Of a stretch of DNA of 44,095 nt, positions 1 through 8,815 are shown one piece after another. Origin of the DNA: Coxiella sp. RIFCSPHIGHO2_12_FULL_42_15 (lineage in GTDB: Bacteria > Pseudomonadota > Gammaproteobacteria > Coxiellales > Coxiellaceae); assembly GCA_001797285.1 (NCBI GenBank), contig MGOZ01000040.1, forward strand, positions 1 through 44,095, written 5' to 3'. The position numbers and the translations under genes were made by a program. Positions within the stretch are counted from its first letter, which is position 1. Every line of letters starts with the position of its first letter. A model generated the notes under the pieces. It did no database searches and was not told where the DNA came from. It saw only the letters and a list, made by a program, of their open reading frames with translations.

Positions 1-127
1 GGGAGCTTTGCGCGCTCCCCCTGGATCGCGAGGATGCAGGTCCCCTGCAGCCCGCGTCAATGAAAGGGAAGGAATTCCCCGTCTTTCGATGAAGAATTCC
101 TGATAGAAGTATTGCATTCTGGTTAAT
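1..127. repeat. Palindrome-rich intergenic repeat
   Basis: This stretch carries no gene. It starts with a hairpin (GGGAGC, short loop, GCTCCC) and contains a second inverted pair of GAATTCC-type arms around 73-108. The block AATTCCCC...GATGAgGAATTCCTGA...GCATTCT resembles the sequence just after csrA (39266-39308), so it is probably a dispersed repeat family. It lies downstream of the Sel1 protein gene, which reads toward it, and could help end that transcript. Similarity was judged by eye only. Confidence 0.5.
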
Positions 128-1705
128 CTAAGGATTGCGCCCCACTCCGAACTCGGGTTCTGGTGTCCTATTTCCACCTAGGTGGGGCCCAATTGTCCTT
201 TTGAGCGCAGGAATTTTGCTGATGGCGTCAGCAAGTGCCTTATCGATTTCAATGACTTCTACTAATAATTTCCCATTCTGGTTATACGATAAAATTTCTT
301 TTGCGCATCTAAGATCATCACCACTTACCTTGAAAAACGAGAAAAAACGCGAAAAGTGGGGCTGCTCATTTTTCATTATCGCAATGTATGCCTTTATTGC
401 GCCTAATTCTGCAGCAAGCTTAATCTGTTTGTCTTGATGATTAAAATCAGCTACAAAACGGTTAATTAAATTTTTATCTACTTCAGCGGAGTCATCATCG
501 ATTGGTGAAAAGAAGGTATAGCCTTTCTCTATTTCATCTTTGACTCTTAAAAAGCGAATGAGTAATCGCTCACTATTCGCATCACCTTTTACATAGGCTG
601 GATAAAGCAAATCGCATGCTTTTTTAATGATGGTTATTTTTTCTTCTTTTTCAGTGACGTTCTCCAATCGGAAAAATTGGGCGTTGGCCAATTCAAAGAG
701 GTTTTTTGGCATTAAATCATCTGCAATGATGTAATGGCGATCAAAGAAAATAAGGGCTTCTTCGGGTTGTCCATGGGCCAATAGAAGTTTTAGCTGTATG
801 TGGTTGAGTAATTTGTCGATGTGAGGTGCATTGCACTTGTTTTCATTTAAAAAATCTTGTAATCGCTGAGCGTTTTCTATATCTGGATTTTCGGCGTCCA
901 GTTGCTCCAGTGCTTTATGACATAACCAGTTCGTGATTTTAACAGGCGCTTTTTCAAAGTATTTTTTAGCTAAAAGTAAGTTTCGATCGGAAGCTCTTCC
1001 GACAAGATAAATTAAAATTAAATAATAGCTCGCTTCGATACATGCCTTCTCTGCCAACGCGTCGAGTGCTCGTCTCGCAAGATGTCTCACCACGCTATCT
1101 GAACCAAACAAAAAAGCACGATAATAGAACTCGACCGCCGCAGCATTATTAACAGGACCTCCTTGGCCCTTCTGATGCATAAGGGCACGATTGTACATTG
1201 CATATATGCTGTTTAACTCAATGGCTTTCTCATAGAGACGAATTGCCGCCGCATGGTTAACAGGACCTCCTCGATGCTGATACATAGCCGCACGAGAGTT
1301 CATCGCGTCTGCATTGTTTAATTCAATGGCTTTTTCATAGAGACGAATCGCTTCAGCATCATTAACAGGACCGCCTTGACCATTTTTATGCATAACAGCA
1401 CGCCAGTACATGGCGTCTGCATTGTTTAATTCAATGGCTTTTTCATAGAGACGAATCGCCTCAGCATCATTAACAGGACCGCCTCGTCCCTCAGCATGCA
1501 GGTACCCTCTTAAAAAAAGGGCGTTTGAGTGATTTGGATTAATCTCCAATGCCTCGTTGAGACGCGCTAAAACTTTTTGATCTTGCTTTTTGGAAAAATG
1601 AGTGTTGTACGTTCTCCAGTTCAGTAAGGCCGCGAGATCTTTGTCGTGACTATCGTCCATCAAGGCACTCATCAACGTATTCAATAACTCATCGTTTATC
1701 GTCAT
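128..1705 (-). CDS. Sel1/TPR-like repeat protein
   Basis: A 525-residue protein with no obvious signal peptide. From about residue 40 to 200 it contains four to five tandem repeats of about 36 residues with a core GGPVNDAEAIRLYEKAIEL, typical of Sel1-like (TPR-related) helical repeats. The DNA of these repeats is also nearly identical (about 1140-1500), pointing to recent internal duplication; one repeat is a codon shorter. The rest looks alpha-helical and less repetitive. Sel1 proteins act as protein-binding scaffolds, and in Legionella and Coxiella many serve in host interaction, but a role here is inference. The C-terminal tail (GGNRTPEPEFGVGRNP) is encoded by palindrome-containing DNA and looks repeat-derived. 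The start at 1705 is the ATG at the head of the conserved-looking N-terminus. Confidence 0.75.
   Translation of the reverse strand: MTINDELLNTLMSALMDDSHDKDLAALLNWRTYNTHFSKKQDQKVLARLNEALEINPNHSNALFLRGYLHAEGRGGPVNDAEAIRLYEKAIELNNADAMYWRAVMHKNGQGGPVNDAEAIRLYEKAIELNNADAMNSRAAMYQHRGGPVNHAAAIRLYEKAIELNSIYAMYNRALMHQKGQGGPVNNAAAVEFYYRAFLFGSDSVVRHLARRALDALAEKACIEASYYLILIYLVGRASDRNLLLAKKYFEKAPVKITNWLCHKALEQLDAENPDIENAQRLQDFLNENKCNAPHIDKLLNHIQLKLLLAHGQPEEALIFFDRHYIIADDLMPKNLFELANAQFFRLENVTEKEEKITIIKKACDLLYPAYVKGDANSERLLIRFLRVKDEIEKGYTFFSPIDDDSAEVDKNLINRFVADFNHQDKQIKLAAELGAIKAYIAIMKNEQPHFSRFFSFFKVSGDDLRCAKEILSYNQNGKLLVEVIEIDKALADAISKIPALKRTIGPHLGGNRTPEPEFGVGRNP
1140..1500 (-). repeat. Tandem 108/105-bp coding repeats
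   Basis: Within the Sel1-like gene, the unit beginning TTAACAGGACC on the + strand recurs at about 1147, 1257, 1362 and 1470, giving spacings close to 108 bp with one of 105 bp. Stretches of tens of bases are identical between neighbouring units. This is a substrate for unequal recombination, so copy number may vary between strains. Confidence 0.7.
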
Positions 1706-1847
1706 AAATTAAATCCTCACCTTTTTAGTGCCATTAAGAGGAGTGGATTGTATCAATTCCATGTTCGATGTGAAATATCCAGACTAGATCGCAATGGCGA
1801 AAATGATCCGGTTTAACTTTGTAACACTGGGTAACATTAAAACATAG

Positions 1848-2225
1848 TTATGCGTCGTCCGTCTCCTCTTCTTCCTCTTGCACGGAAAAAGAGGAGCCGC
1901 AGCCACAGGTGGTTTTAGCATTGGGATTTCGAATGATGAACTGCGCGCCATGAATATCTTCACGATAATCAATTTCAGCGCCTTGCAAGTACATAAAACT
2001 ATTAGGATCTACTAATAAACGAACCGTTTGATTGGGGCCAACCGTCTTTTCAACCACATAGTCTTCTTCTGCATGGATCGTTTCATCAAAGGTGAAACCA
2101 TATTGAAAGCCGGAACACCCTCCCCCCGTGATATAAACTCGCAAATTTAACGCAGGATTCCCTTCTTCATCAATCAAGGACTTCACTTTATGCGCTGCAT
2201 TATCGGTAAAAACAATCATACTCAT
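1848..2225 (-). CDS. erpA: Iron-sulfur cluster insertion protein ErpA
   Basis: A-type Fe-S carrier that passes clusters to apo-proteins, in E. coli including the isoprenoid enzymes IspG and IspH. The sequence shows the family signature: [11 protein letters not shown] near residue 37 and the C-terminal TCGCGSSF, giving the three conserved cysteines. The region between matches ErpA (VDP...YL.G..IDY) better than IscA or SufA. An acidic tail ([10 protein letters not shown]) follows the normal family end and is an extra. The start is placed at the ATG at 2225; a GTG directly upstream is also in frame. It is transcribed divergently from hemJ. Confidence 0.92.
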   Translation of the reverse strand: MSMIVFTDNAAHKVKSLIDEEGNPALNLRVYITGGGCSGFQYGFTFDETIHAEEDYVVEKTVGPNQTVRLLVDPNSFMYLQGAEIDYREDIHGAQFIIRNPNAKTTCGCGSSFSVQEEEEETDDA

Positions 2226-2358
2226 CACTTCAACTGGTGAAAAATTTTAACAGATACTGATACTCCTATTATTGACCGAGTTCTTAACCAGGTCAATGCT
2301 TGCTCTGCACATTCAGCAGCGTTATCATACCGCTTTTATTCCGCAGAGGAAAATCAGC

Positions 2359-2778
2359 ATGTTATGGTTGCTCGCTTTTCATCTTATCGTTATGGTGTGT
2401 TGGTTTGCGGGATTGTTTTATCTTCCACGCCTTTTTGTCTACCATGCGCAGAGCAGCGATGCCATCAGCTTAAGCCGTTTTAAGAAGATGGAGCGCAACT
2501 TGTTTTTTTACATCATGACACCCGCAGGGGTTCTAACCACGTTGTCCGGCATTGCCTTGCTGGGTCTGCACTATGCGTATTATTTCAAGCAAGGCTGGAT
2601 GATGGCAAAGCTATTGTTTGTTGCGATGTTGTGGCTCTACCACTTCTATTGCGGCAAGTTACTGCATGCATTCAAGCAAGACCAGCGTCATCCTTCCGCT
2701 AAATTTTTCCGCTTTTTCAACGAAATTCCAACCTTGTTGCTTTTTATTATTATTATTTTGGTGGTAGTAAAGCCATAA
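2359..2778 (+). CDS. hemJ: Protoporphyrinogen oxidase HemJ
   Basis: Small membrane protein of the HemJ (UPF0093) family, which oxidises protoporphyrinogen IX to protoporphyrin IX in heme synthesis. The start is set at the ATG at 2359, where MLWLLAFHLIVMVCWFAGLF matches the family N-terminus and AGAGGA lies 8-13 bases upstream; a longer frame begins at 2272 but its extra 29 residues do not look like HemJ. Four hydrophobic segments and the conserved FAGLFYLPRLFVYH with its histidine are visible, with a second His-containing segment (MLWLYHFYCGKLL). The 139-residue length is usual. It lies near hemL, another heme gene. It converges on the rubredoxin gene with a 12-bp gap. Confidence 0.9.
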   Translation: MLWLLAFHLIVMVCWFAGLFYLPRLFVYHAQSSDAISLSRFKKMERNLFFYIMTPAGVLTTLSGIALLGLHYAYYFKQGWMMAKLLFVAMLWLYHFYCGKLLHAFKQDQRHPSAKFFRFFNEIPTLLLFIIIILVVVKP

Positions 2779-2790
2779 CGCTATTGCTGG

Positions 2791-2982
2791 CTAAGAATAT
2801 TGTACTTCTACCATTTCAAAATCTGCTTTGGTCGCACCACAATCTGGGCAAAGCCAATCGACTGGAACATCATCCCAACGGGTACCCGCTTCGATACCCT
2901 CTTCCGGCCATCCCTCTTCTTCATCATAGATGAACCCACACATTAAACAGACATACTTCTTAAACTCTGACTGCTGTGTCAT
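2791..2982 (-). CDS. Rubredoxin
   Basis: A 63-residue rubredoxin, a one-iron electron carrier in the cytoplasm. Two CxxC pairs that bind iron are clear: [11 protein letters not shown] near the start and [15 protein letters not shown] near the end, with the usual aromatic and acidic residues between. The start is the ATG at 2982, preceded by TAGGAGT; an upstream in-frame start at 3003 adds seven residues not seen in the family. It diverges from hemL, so the 36-bp gap to hemL must hold promoter elements for both or depend on sequence inside the genes. The redox partner cannot be deduced from context. Confidence 0.92.
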   Translation of the reverse strand: MTQQSEFKKYVCLMCGFIYDEEEGWPEEGIEAGTRWDDVPVDWLCPDCGATKADFEMVEVQYS

Positions 2983-3018
2983 ACTTTTACTCCTAAAATC
3001 CAAGCATAGGCATCAAAC

Positions 3019-4320
3019 ATGGACAAAACCATCGCTGCATCTTGTTCCGCCCACCTTTTTTGCAAAGCAGAGCATTATATTCCAGGAGGAGTCAATTCAC
3101 CAGTACGTGCATTCAAATCCGTGGGTGGTATCCCCTTATTTTTTAGCAGTGCAAATGGTGCTTATCTCATTGATGCTGATCATCAATCCTACATTGATTA
3201 CGTTGGTTCTTGGGGGCCCATGATTTTAGGGCATGCACATCCGCGCGTGATTGCTGCAGTACAACAAACCGCAGAAAAAGGTTTAAGCTTTGGCGCCCCC
3301 TGCGAATGGGAGGTTGAACTGGCCATGTTAATTTGCCAACTCATGCCCGCCATTGAGAAAGTACGGTTCGTCAGCTCCGGCACGGAAGCCACTATGACGG
3401 CCATTCGATTGGCGCGTGGCATCACAATGCGCGATAAAATTTTAAAATTCGCGGGTTGTTACCACGGCCATTCGGATTCTCTACTGGTAAATGCGGGTTC
3501 AGGTGCGTTAACGCTGGGTGTACCCAGTTCACCCGGTGTGACGAAAAATACCGCAGCCGATACCTTAGTAGCCGAATTTAATAATATGGATTCGGTCGAA
3601 CATTTATTCGCTCAATATCCTGATTCCATTGCTGCTATCATCGTTGAGCCCATTCCTGGCAATATGAATATGATACTTCCACACGATCACTTTCTCGGCA
3701 AGCTGCGAGAAATTTGCGATCGTTATCAAGCATTATTGATTATTGATGAAGTGATGACGGGTTTTCGCGTTGCGCTCGGTGGCGCACAAAGTTTATATGG
3801 CATCACACCCGATCTAACCACACTGGGAAAAATTATTGGCGGCGGTATGCCCGTGGGCGCTGTTGGCGGATTAGCGAAATGGATGGATCATCTCGCTCCA
3901 CTTGGCCCTGTTTATCAAGCAGGAACATTATCCGGTAATCCGATTGCTATGGCAGCAGGTATTGCGACATTGAAAGAAATTCAACGCCCCAATTTTTATA
4001 CCGAACTTTCCACCATGACACGCAAATTAACGCAGGGTCTCAATGCGCTGGCAAAACAGCATCACATTGCTTTTCACGCCGATTCCGTTGGTGGAATGTT
4101 TGGGCTTTATTTTACGGAACGAGATAGCATCCGCTCTTTACAAGAAATGCAGCAAAGCAATATCACCTCTTTTAAACGATTCTTTCATGGCATGTTGCAG
4201 CAACATATTTATTTTGCACCTTCCGCGTTTGAAGCCGGTTTTGTTTCTATTGCTCATCAACATCCTGAAATTACCACAACACTGGCGGCTGCCGAACGCG
4301 TTTTCGCCCTTCTTAAATAA
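3019..4320 (+). CDS. hemL: Glutamate-1-semialdehyde 2,1-aminomutase
   Basis: PLP enzyme that converts glutamate-1-semialdehyde to 5-aminolevulinate in the C5 pathway of tetrapyrrole synthesis. The 433-residue protein has the full family layout: [16 protein letters not shown] at the N-terminus, [23 protein letters not shown], the [10 protein letters not shown] aspartate motif that contacts PLP, and [18 protein letters not shown] with the Schiff-base lysine. Length is normal and no key residue is missing. It lies close to hemJ (other side of rubredoxin), consistent with a heme neighbourhood. A strong hairpin follows directly. Confidence 0.97.
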   Translation: MDKTIAASCSAHLFCKAEHYIPGGVNSPVRAFKSVGGIPLFFSSANGAYLIDADHQSYIDYVGSWGPMILGHAHPRVIAAVQQTAEKGLSFGAPCEWEVELAMLICQLMPAIEKVRFVSSGTEATMTAIRLARGITMRDKILKFAGCYHGHSDSLLVNAGSGALTLGVPSSPGVTKNTAADTLVAEFNNMDSVEHLFAQYPDSIAAIIVEPIPGNMNMILPHDHFLGKLREICDRYQALLIIDEVMTGFRVALGGAQSLYGITPDLTTLGKIIGGGMPVGAVGGLAKWMDHLAPLGPVYQAGTLSGNPIAMAAGIATLKEIQRPNFYTELSTMTRKLTQGLNALAKQHHIAFHADSVGGMFGLYFTERDSIRSLQEMQQSNITSFKRFFHGMLQQHIYFAPSAFEAGFVSIAHQHPEITTTLAAAERVFALLK

Positions 4321-4329
4321 AGGGGACGC

Positions 4330-4367
4330 AAAAAAAACCGGCGAAAGTTCCCCCACGCCGGTTTTTA
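4330..4367. terminator. Bidirectional rho-independent terminator
   Basis: An inverted repeat AAAAACCGGCG ... CGCCGGTTTTT (arms about 4333-4343 and 4356-4366) with A and T tracts on both sides lies between the convergent hemL and outer-membrane protein genes. The form fits a shared terminator for both transcripts. Confidence 0.85.
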
Positions 4368-4382
4368 TTCACGACTTTTCGC

Positions 4383-5087
4383 TTAGCTAAACGTGTAAAG
4401 GATGCCCGCATCCATTGTCCAGAAATCTTCAACAAATACGTGATTTCCAGAAGTTGGCATATAGTGGAACATGGCTTCCACACCCCAATTTTGCGTAAAG
4501 TAATAATCAGCACCTGCGCCAAAACGCCACGTGAGATGATTGGAAGGCAAACTGTTGATGGCGAAGCTTTGAGTACTACTAAAAGTACCTGTGATGTTGG
4601 TGTGTGCTTCTAACAAGGCCGCACCAACCGCACCAATCAAATCAAAACCTTCCATGAGTGGTAAATAACCACGTGCTTCAGCAAAGAAAAGATCTGCGAC
4701 GGTGTTTACATTGGCATTGACCACTTGAGTCGTGCCTACGAGTGTTGCTGACATCGTTGTGCTATCTTCAAAATAGTGATTCATCCCTGTTGCAAAACCG
4801 AAGTATGGACCGTATTTACCGCCCCACATAAAACCTAAGCCGTTAAACGTATCCGGTATAGAACCTGACAAAGAGACGTTTTGCAACACATTTGCTGAAC
4901 TTAGAAAAGGAAAAATTTGATTGATTGAATGGGTATCGGCATTTAAATAACTATAATAAATGCCAACAAATGGTTTGAAACAATGCATGCATTCTGGTAC
5001 TTGTGGTAAATCAGAATTACCCGCGAATGCTGCGCTTGAAACGAATGCGGCGCTCATTGCTGCTGACGTTAAAAATCGTTTTAACAT
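4383..5087 (-). CDS. Outer-membrane beta-barrel protein
   Basis: A 234-residue exported protein. It starts with a clear Sec signal peptide (MLKRFLTSAAMSAAFVSSAAFA, cleavage after AFA) preceded by AAGGAG. The mature part alternates polar and hydrophobic residues, has glycine/aromatic-rich turns (FNGLGFMWGGKYGPYFGFATG, written here in part) and ends with phenylalanine-serine (YTFS), close to the terminal aromatic typical of barrels. It fits the eight-stranded opacity/OmpA-like porin fold common in Legionellales. A CxxC pair (PECMHCF) near the mature N-terminus is unusual and may form a disulfide. No specific function can be assigned. Confidence 0.75.
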   Translation of the reverse strand: MLKRFLTSAAMSAAFVSSAAFAGNSDLPQVPECMHCFKPFVGIYYSYLNADTHSINQIFPFLSSANVLQNVSLSGSIPDTFNGLGFMWGGKYGPYFGFATGMNHYFEDSTTMSATLVGTTQVVNANVNTVADLFFAEARGYLPLMEGFDLIGAVGAALLEAHTNITGTFSSTQSFAINSLPSNHLTWRFGAGADYYFTQNWGVEAMFHYMPTSGNHVFVEDFWTMDAGILYTFS

Positions 5088-5213
5088 TTTATGCTCCTTA
5101 GTGATTATTTTTTTTTCTGCATTGACAGGAAATGCGACATAAACTACCTTGGATATGATATAGAGTCAAGCAATGAATAATATGTACACTGTTTTATTTT
5201 AGAAATTTGAATC

Positions 5214-6269
5214 ATGTTAAACGTTTTAATTATAAAAATTTCTTCCATGGGCGATCTTATTCACACCTTGCCTGCATTAACCGATGCAAAACAAGCACTT
5301 GGTGAAATTACTTTTGACTGGGTCGCTGCCCCCGCATTTGCCGAAATTCCTCGTTGGCATACGGCGGTTAATCACGTTATTGCATGCCCTTTTCGGCAGT
5401 GGAAAAAACGCTATTTTCAAGCGTGGCGACAGGGTGAAATTAAAAAATTCACGCATGCCCTGCGTGAAAAACACTACGATTTAATTATCGACGCTCAATC
5501 TGCTTTAAAAAGCGCGCTCATCAGCAAAATAGCGCACGGCAAAAATGCTGGAATGGATAAGAATTCCGTATGCGAATTTGGCGCGCAGTATTTTTATAAA
5601 AACAGTTATTTTGTCGAAAAAAATCAGCACGCACTCACACGTACGCGTCAGCTTTTTGCGCATGCACTCAACTATTCACTGCCTAGCAGCACCCCCGATT
5701 TTGGTATCGATGTCGCCAAATTGCCCACGCTCATGATGACGCTACCCAAAAATTTCATCGTTATTATTCCCAATACAACATGGCCAACCAAACATTGGCT
5801 TGATGCCCATTGGCAACAGCTGATGATGAAAATAAATCATGCGGGTTTTTCTGTCGTCATTCCATGGGGAAATCCAACGGAAAAACAACGCGCAGAAATG
5901 CTGAAAAATGCCGGAGAAAATGTCACCGTATTACCGAAAATTTCACTCAGCGAATGCGCAAGCCTATTAATGCATGCTAAAGCAGCGGTTTGTGTGGATA
6001 CGGGACTCGGTCATTTAGCCGCCGCATTACAAACACCGGCCATCCATTTATATGGACCAACAGATCCCCAAAAAATTGGGGCGTATGGAGAACAGCAACG
6101 ACACTTACAAAGCACTATCCCTTGCGCTCAAAAATGCAAACGTACTTGCTATTCAACAAAAATACCGTCCCCACAAGCCGCTTGTTTATCACAGATAACA
6201 CCAGAAAACGTGTGGGAAGCACTGCAAAATCGTCTTTCTCGCGTCACTCGCCTTGCCGCAGATACATGA
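5214..6269 (+). CDS. waaC: Lipopolysaccharide heptosyltransferase I
   Basis: GT9-family glycosyltransferase that adds the first heptose to Kdo in the LPS inner core. The N-terminus KISSMGDLIHTLPALTDA is the hallmark of the family, and the sugar-nucleotide half shows VVIPWGNPTEKQRA, CVDTGLGHLAAAL and PAIHLYGPTDP. At 351 residues it is slightly longer than typical WaaC, mostly from the C-terminal cysteine-containing part (PCAQKCKRTC). WaaF is the main alternative, but the opening and the ADP-heptose pocket wording fit WaaC better. The gene converges with the PBP1A gene. Confidence 0.88.
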   Translation: MLNVLIIKISSMGDLIHTLPALTDAKQALGEITFDWVAAPAFAEIPRWHTAVNHVIACPFRQWKKRYFQAWRQGEIKKFTHALREKHYDLIIDAQSALKSALISKIAHGKNAGMDKNSVCEFGAQYFYKNSYFVEKNQHALTRTRQLFAHALNYSLPSSTPDFGIDVAKLPTLMMTLPKNFIVIIPNTTWPTKHWLDAHWQQLMMKINHAGFSVVIPWGNPTEKQRAEMLKNAGENVTVLPKISLSECASLLMHAKAAVCVDTGLGHLAAALQTPAIHLYGPTDPQKIGAYGEQQRHLQSTIPCAQKCKRTCYSTKIPSPQAACLSQITPENVWEALQNRLSRVTRLAADT

Positions 6270-6288
6270 ATCCGAGGTGACACGCTTT

Positions 6289-8682
6289 CTAAAAAATCTG
6301 GTCATTGCCGTCAGAGTCACTGTGAGGAGTATGACTATCTCTACCAACATCGACGCTCGTCGTTGCACGCGCATGCTGACGTGGCACATCCGATTTGCGG
6401 AATATTTCAAACCGCGCATTGGGTTGCGATGGAGAGGCTAATAATCCTGTCGCAGGATCAATGCGCACCGTGACAATATTCGGCGGCTCAGGCATGGTGG
6501 CCTCCGGCTGATTTTTCAACGCTTCACGCATGAAATTAATCCAAATGGGCAATGCAGCAGCCGCACCGTATTCATGGAGGCTTTTTAAATTATCAAAACC
6601 CACCCACACCGTCGTCACAATATGACTGTTAAAGCCACTAAACCAGGCGTCAATTTGCTGGTTAGTCGTTCCTGTTTTGCCTGCTAAATCACTTCGATTT
6701 AACACTTTTGCTGCACGCCCCGTTCCTTCTTGGATAACACTTCGCAACGCCTGTGTGATTAAATACGCATTTTGCGGCGTAATCACCCGTGGCGCAGGTC
6801 GTTCTGGCAGATCGTCCTCTTTTGGAAAATCCTTTGTAAGGCAAGCACGGCACGCAACGGAAGGATCAGCGACATATAATATTTTTTCGTGTTGATCGAC
6901 AATTTTCTGAATAAAATAAGGAGTCACCGCATAACCGCCGTTAGCAAACGTGGCGTAACCAACTGCAATCTGCAGAGGAGTCGTTGAACCACTGCCCAAC
7001 GCCAATGACAGGCTGTGCGGTAATACATTAGGATCAAAACCAAAACGTTGCACATAGCTTAATGCATATCGCACCGTAATATCACGCAGCAAACGAATCG
7101 AAACCAAATTACGTGACTGCACCAAACCAATGCGTAACGGCGTTGGCCCGTAGAATTTCAAATTATCATTGGTTGGACGCCACATTTCATTTTCACCCGA
7201 ATCCCTCATCACAATGGGTGCATCATTAATGATGGTCGCCAAGGTATAACCTTTTTCTAACGCCGCTGAATAAATAAAGGGTTTAAAATTCGAACCCGGC
7301 TGCCGTTCAGCCTGTATCGCGCGATTAAAATTACTGAGACTATAATCAAATCCCCCACTGAGTGCTAAAATAGCGCCATTTTGCGGATTTAACGAAACCA
7401 GTGCGCCCTGGACTTCAGGAAGTTGAGCCAGCACCCAATGGCCATCCGGCTGGCGTCGCACTCGAATCACTTCACCAACGGAGACGATCTCTTCGGCATT
7501 TTGTGGTGTAGGACCGATATAACCATCTTCCAGACGTTCTCTTGCCCACGATAACCCTCCCCATTCAATCGAAATAATGTTACCGTCGGCCAACACGGCT
7601 TTTATCGATTGCGGTGCCATTGACAAAACCGCGGCTGGAAAAAATCCCTCGAGCGAAATTTCTTTTTTCAATGCATCAAGCCATTGCGATGGATCACCCT
7701 CCAGTAGGTTGCCGCTGCGTTTATATCCGTGTCGCGCTGCATAATCCGTCAACCCCTTTTGTAATGAACGATTCGCATTAACCTGTAATTCACTTTGAAT
7801 CGTGGTATACACCGATAACCCTTTTTCATAAGCATCGGGACCAAACTCATCCACCATCGCTTCTCGCACCATTTCCGCAACATACGGCGCGGAAACTTCA
7901 ATTTTCTGACTATGATAACTAGCCGTCGGCGCTGCTTTGATCGCTGTGTCATATTGTTGTTGGGTAATAAATTTAAGTTCTAACATGCGCGCCAACACAT
8001 GATCGCGACGTTTGAGGGCCGCCCCGGGGTTCTCTAACGGATTATTTCGTGAAGGGGCTTGTGGCAAGCCCGCCAACATCGCCATTTGCGCTAACGTCAA
8101 CTGATTCAATGTTTTTCCATAATAAACTTGCGCCGCCGCTGCAACACCATAGGCACGATTACCAAAATAAATTTTGTTGAGATAGAGTTCCAAGATTTTA
8201 TTTTTATCAAGATTTTTATCGATCTTTAATGCCAATAATATTTCTCTGATTTTTCGTCCATAGGTTTTTTCACGCGATAAATAAAAATTCCGCGCCACTT
8301 GCATGGTGATCGTACTCGCCCCTTGAACCTTTCGCCCACTGGTTACCACCGCTAAAGCGGCACGCGCAATGCCAATAAAATCAACACCCGGATGTTTGTA
8401 AAAGCGTGCATCTTCCGTTGCTAATACGGCATCAATCATGAGCGGGGGAATGTCCGCTAATCCCACGGGAAGACGTCGTTTGGTCCCAAATTGGGCAATT
8501 AGCCGATTGTCCGCGGTATAAACCCGCAACGGAACTTGTAGGTGAATATCTTTAAGAACCGCCACATCGGGCAAATGCACCTCAAGATAAAGATAAGCGC
8601 CGGTTGCTCCTAACAATCCCACCAACAAGACGATCAGGATCGTTAAGAATAACTTTTTAAAATACCAACGCAAACGCTTCAT
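6289..8682 (-). CDS. mrcA: Penicillin-binding protein 1A
   Basis: Bifunctional class A PBP that polymerises glycan and cross-links peptides in the periplasm. The 797-residue protein has an N-terminal membrane anchor (about residues 10-32), a GT51 glycosyltransferase domain with ATEDARFYKHPGVDFIGIAR and TITMQVARNFYL, a linker/OB-like insert near 320-430, and a transpeptidase domain with the SxxK (PGSNFKPF), SxN (QSRN) and KTG (AGKTGTTN) motifs. It sits divergently next to pilM, the usual ponA-pil arrangement in gammaproteobacteria. The start ATG at 8682 has GGGAG upstream. The C-terminal tail is low-complexity and Asp/Ser/His-rich. Confidence 0.97.
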   Translation of the reverse strand: MKRLRWYFKKLFLTILIVLLVGLLGATGAYLYLEVHLPDVAVLKDIHLQVPLRVYTADNRLIAQFGTKRRLPVGLADIPPLMIDAVLATEDARFYKHPGVDFIGIARAALAVVTSGRKVQGASTITMQVARNFYLSREKTYGRKIREILLALKIDKNLDKNKILELYLNKIYFGNRAYGVAAAAQVYYGKTLNQLTLAQMAMLAGLPQAPSRNNPLENPGAALKRRDHVLARMLELKFITQQQYDTAIKAAPTASYHSQKIEVSAPYVAEMVREAMVDEFGPDAYEKGLSVYTTIQSELQVNANRSLQKGLTDYAARHGYKRSGNLLEGDPSQWLDALKKEISLEGFFPAAVLSMAPQSIKAVLADGNIISIEWGGLSWARERLEDGYIGPTPQNAEEIVSVGEVIRVRRQPDGHWVLAQLPEVQGALVSLNPQNGAILALSGGFDYSLSNFNRAIQAERQPGSNFKPFIYSAALEKGYTLATIINDAPIVMRDSGENEMWRPTNDNLKFYGPTPLRIGLVQSRNLVSIRLLRDITVRYALSYVQRFGFDPNVLPHSLSLALGSGSTTPLQIAVGYATFANGGYAVTPYFIQKIVDQHEKILYVADPSVACRACLTKDFPKEDDLPERPAPRVITPQNAYLITQALRSVIQEGTGRAAKVLNRSDLAGKTGTTNQQIDAWFSGFNSHIVTTVWVGFDNLKSLHEYGAAAALPIWINFMREALKNQPEATMPEPPNIVTVRIDPATGLLASPSQPNARFEIFRKSDVPRQHARATTSVDVGRDSHTPHSDSDGNDQIF

Positions 8683-8771
8683 TCAAACTCCCAGGAAATG
8701 ACAGGCGACTCAAATTTCAAATGTATTATGCCACGGTATTGCATCAACCCCAGCGTTTTTTATACTGCAAT

Positions 8772-8815
8772 AAAAATCCCCGGGTTGACGCCCAGGGTTT
8801 GAGGATAGCAATCTC
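8772..8815 (+). repeat. Hairpin repeat, copy A, before pilM
   Basis: A copy of the dispersed hairpin repeat (stem CCCCGGGT/GCCCAGGG-like, then TTTGAGGATAGCAATCTC) ends one base before the pilM ATG. Related copies occur at 28518-28550, 28641-28680, 28720-28767 and 38849-38933. The GAGGAT inside the repeat (8801-8806) lies 9 bases before the ATG and is the only visible Shine-Dalgarno sequence for pilM. Confidence 0.7.

Noticed and set aside
135..437. A 100-codon frame on the + strand
   Set aside because: It is antisense to the Sel1-like gene, whose repeat structure clearly marks the coding strand.
2272..2358. Longer N-terminus for HemJ
   Set aside because: The extra residues do not match the family and the internal ATG at 2359 has the ribosome binding site.
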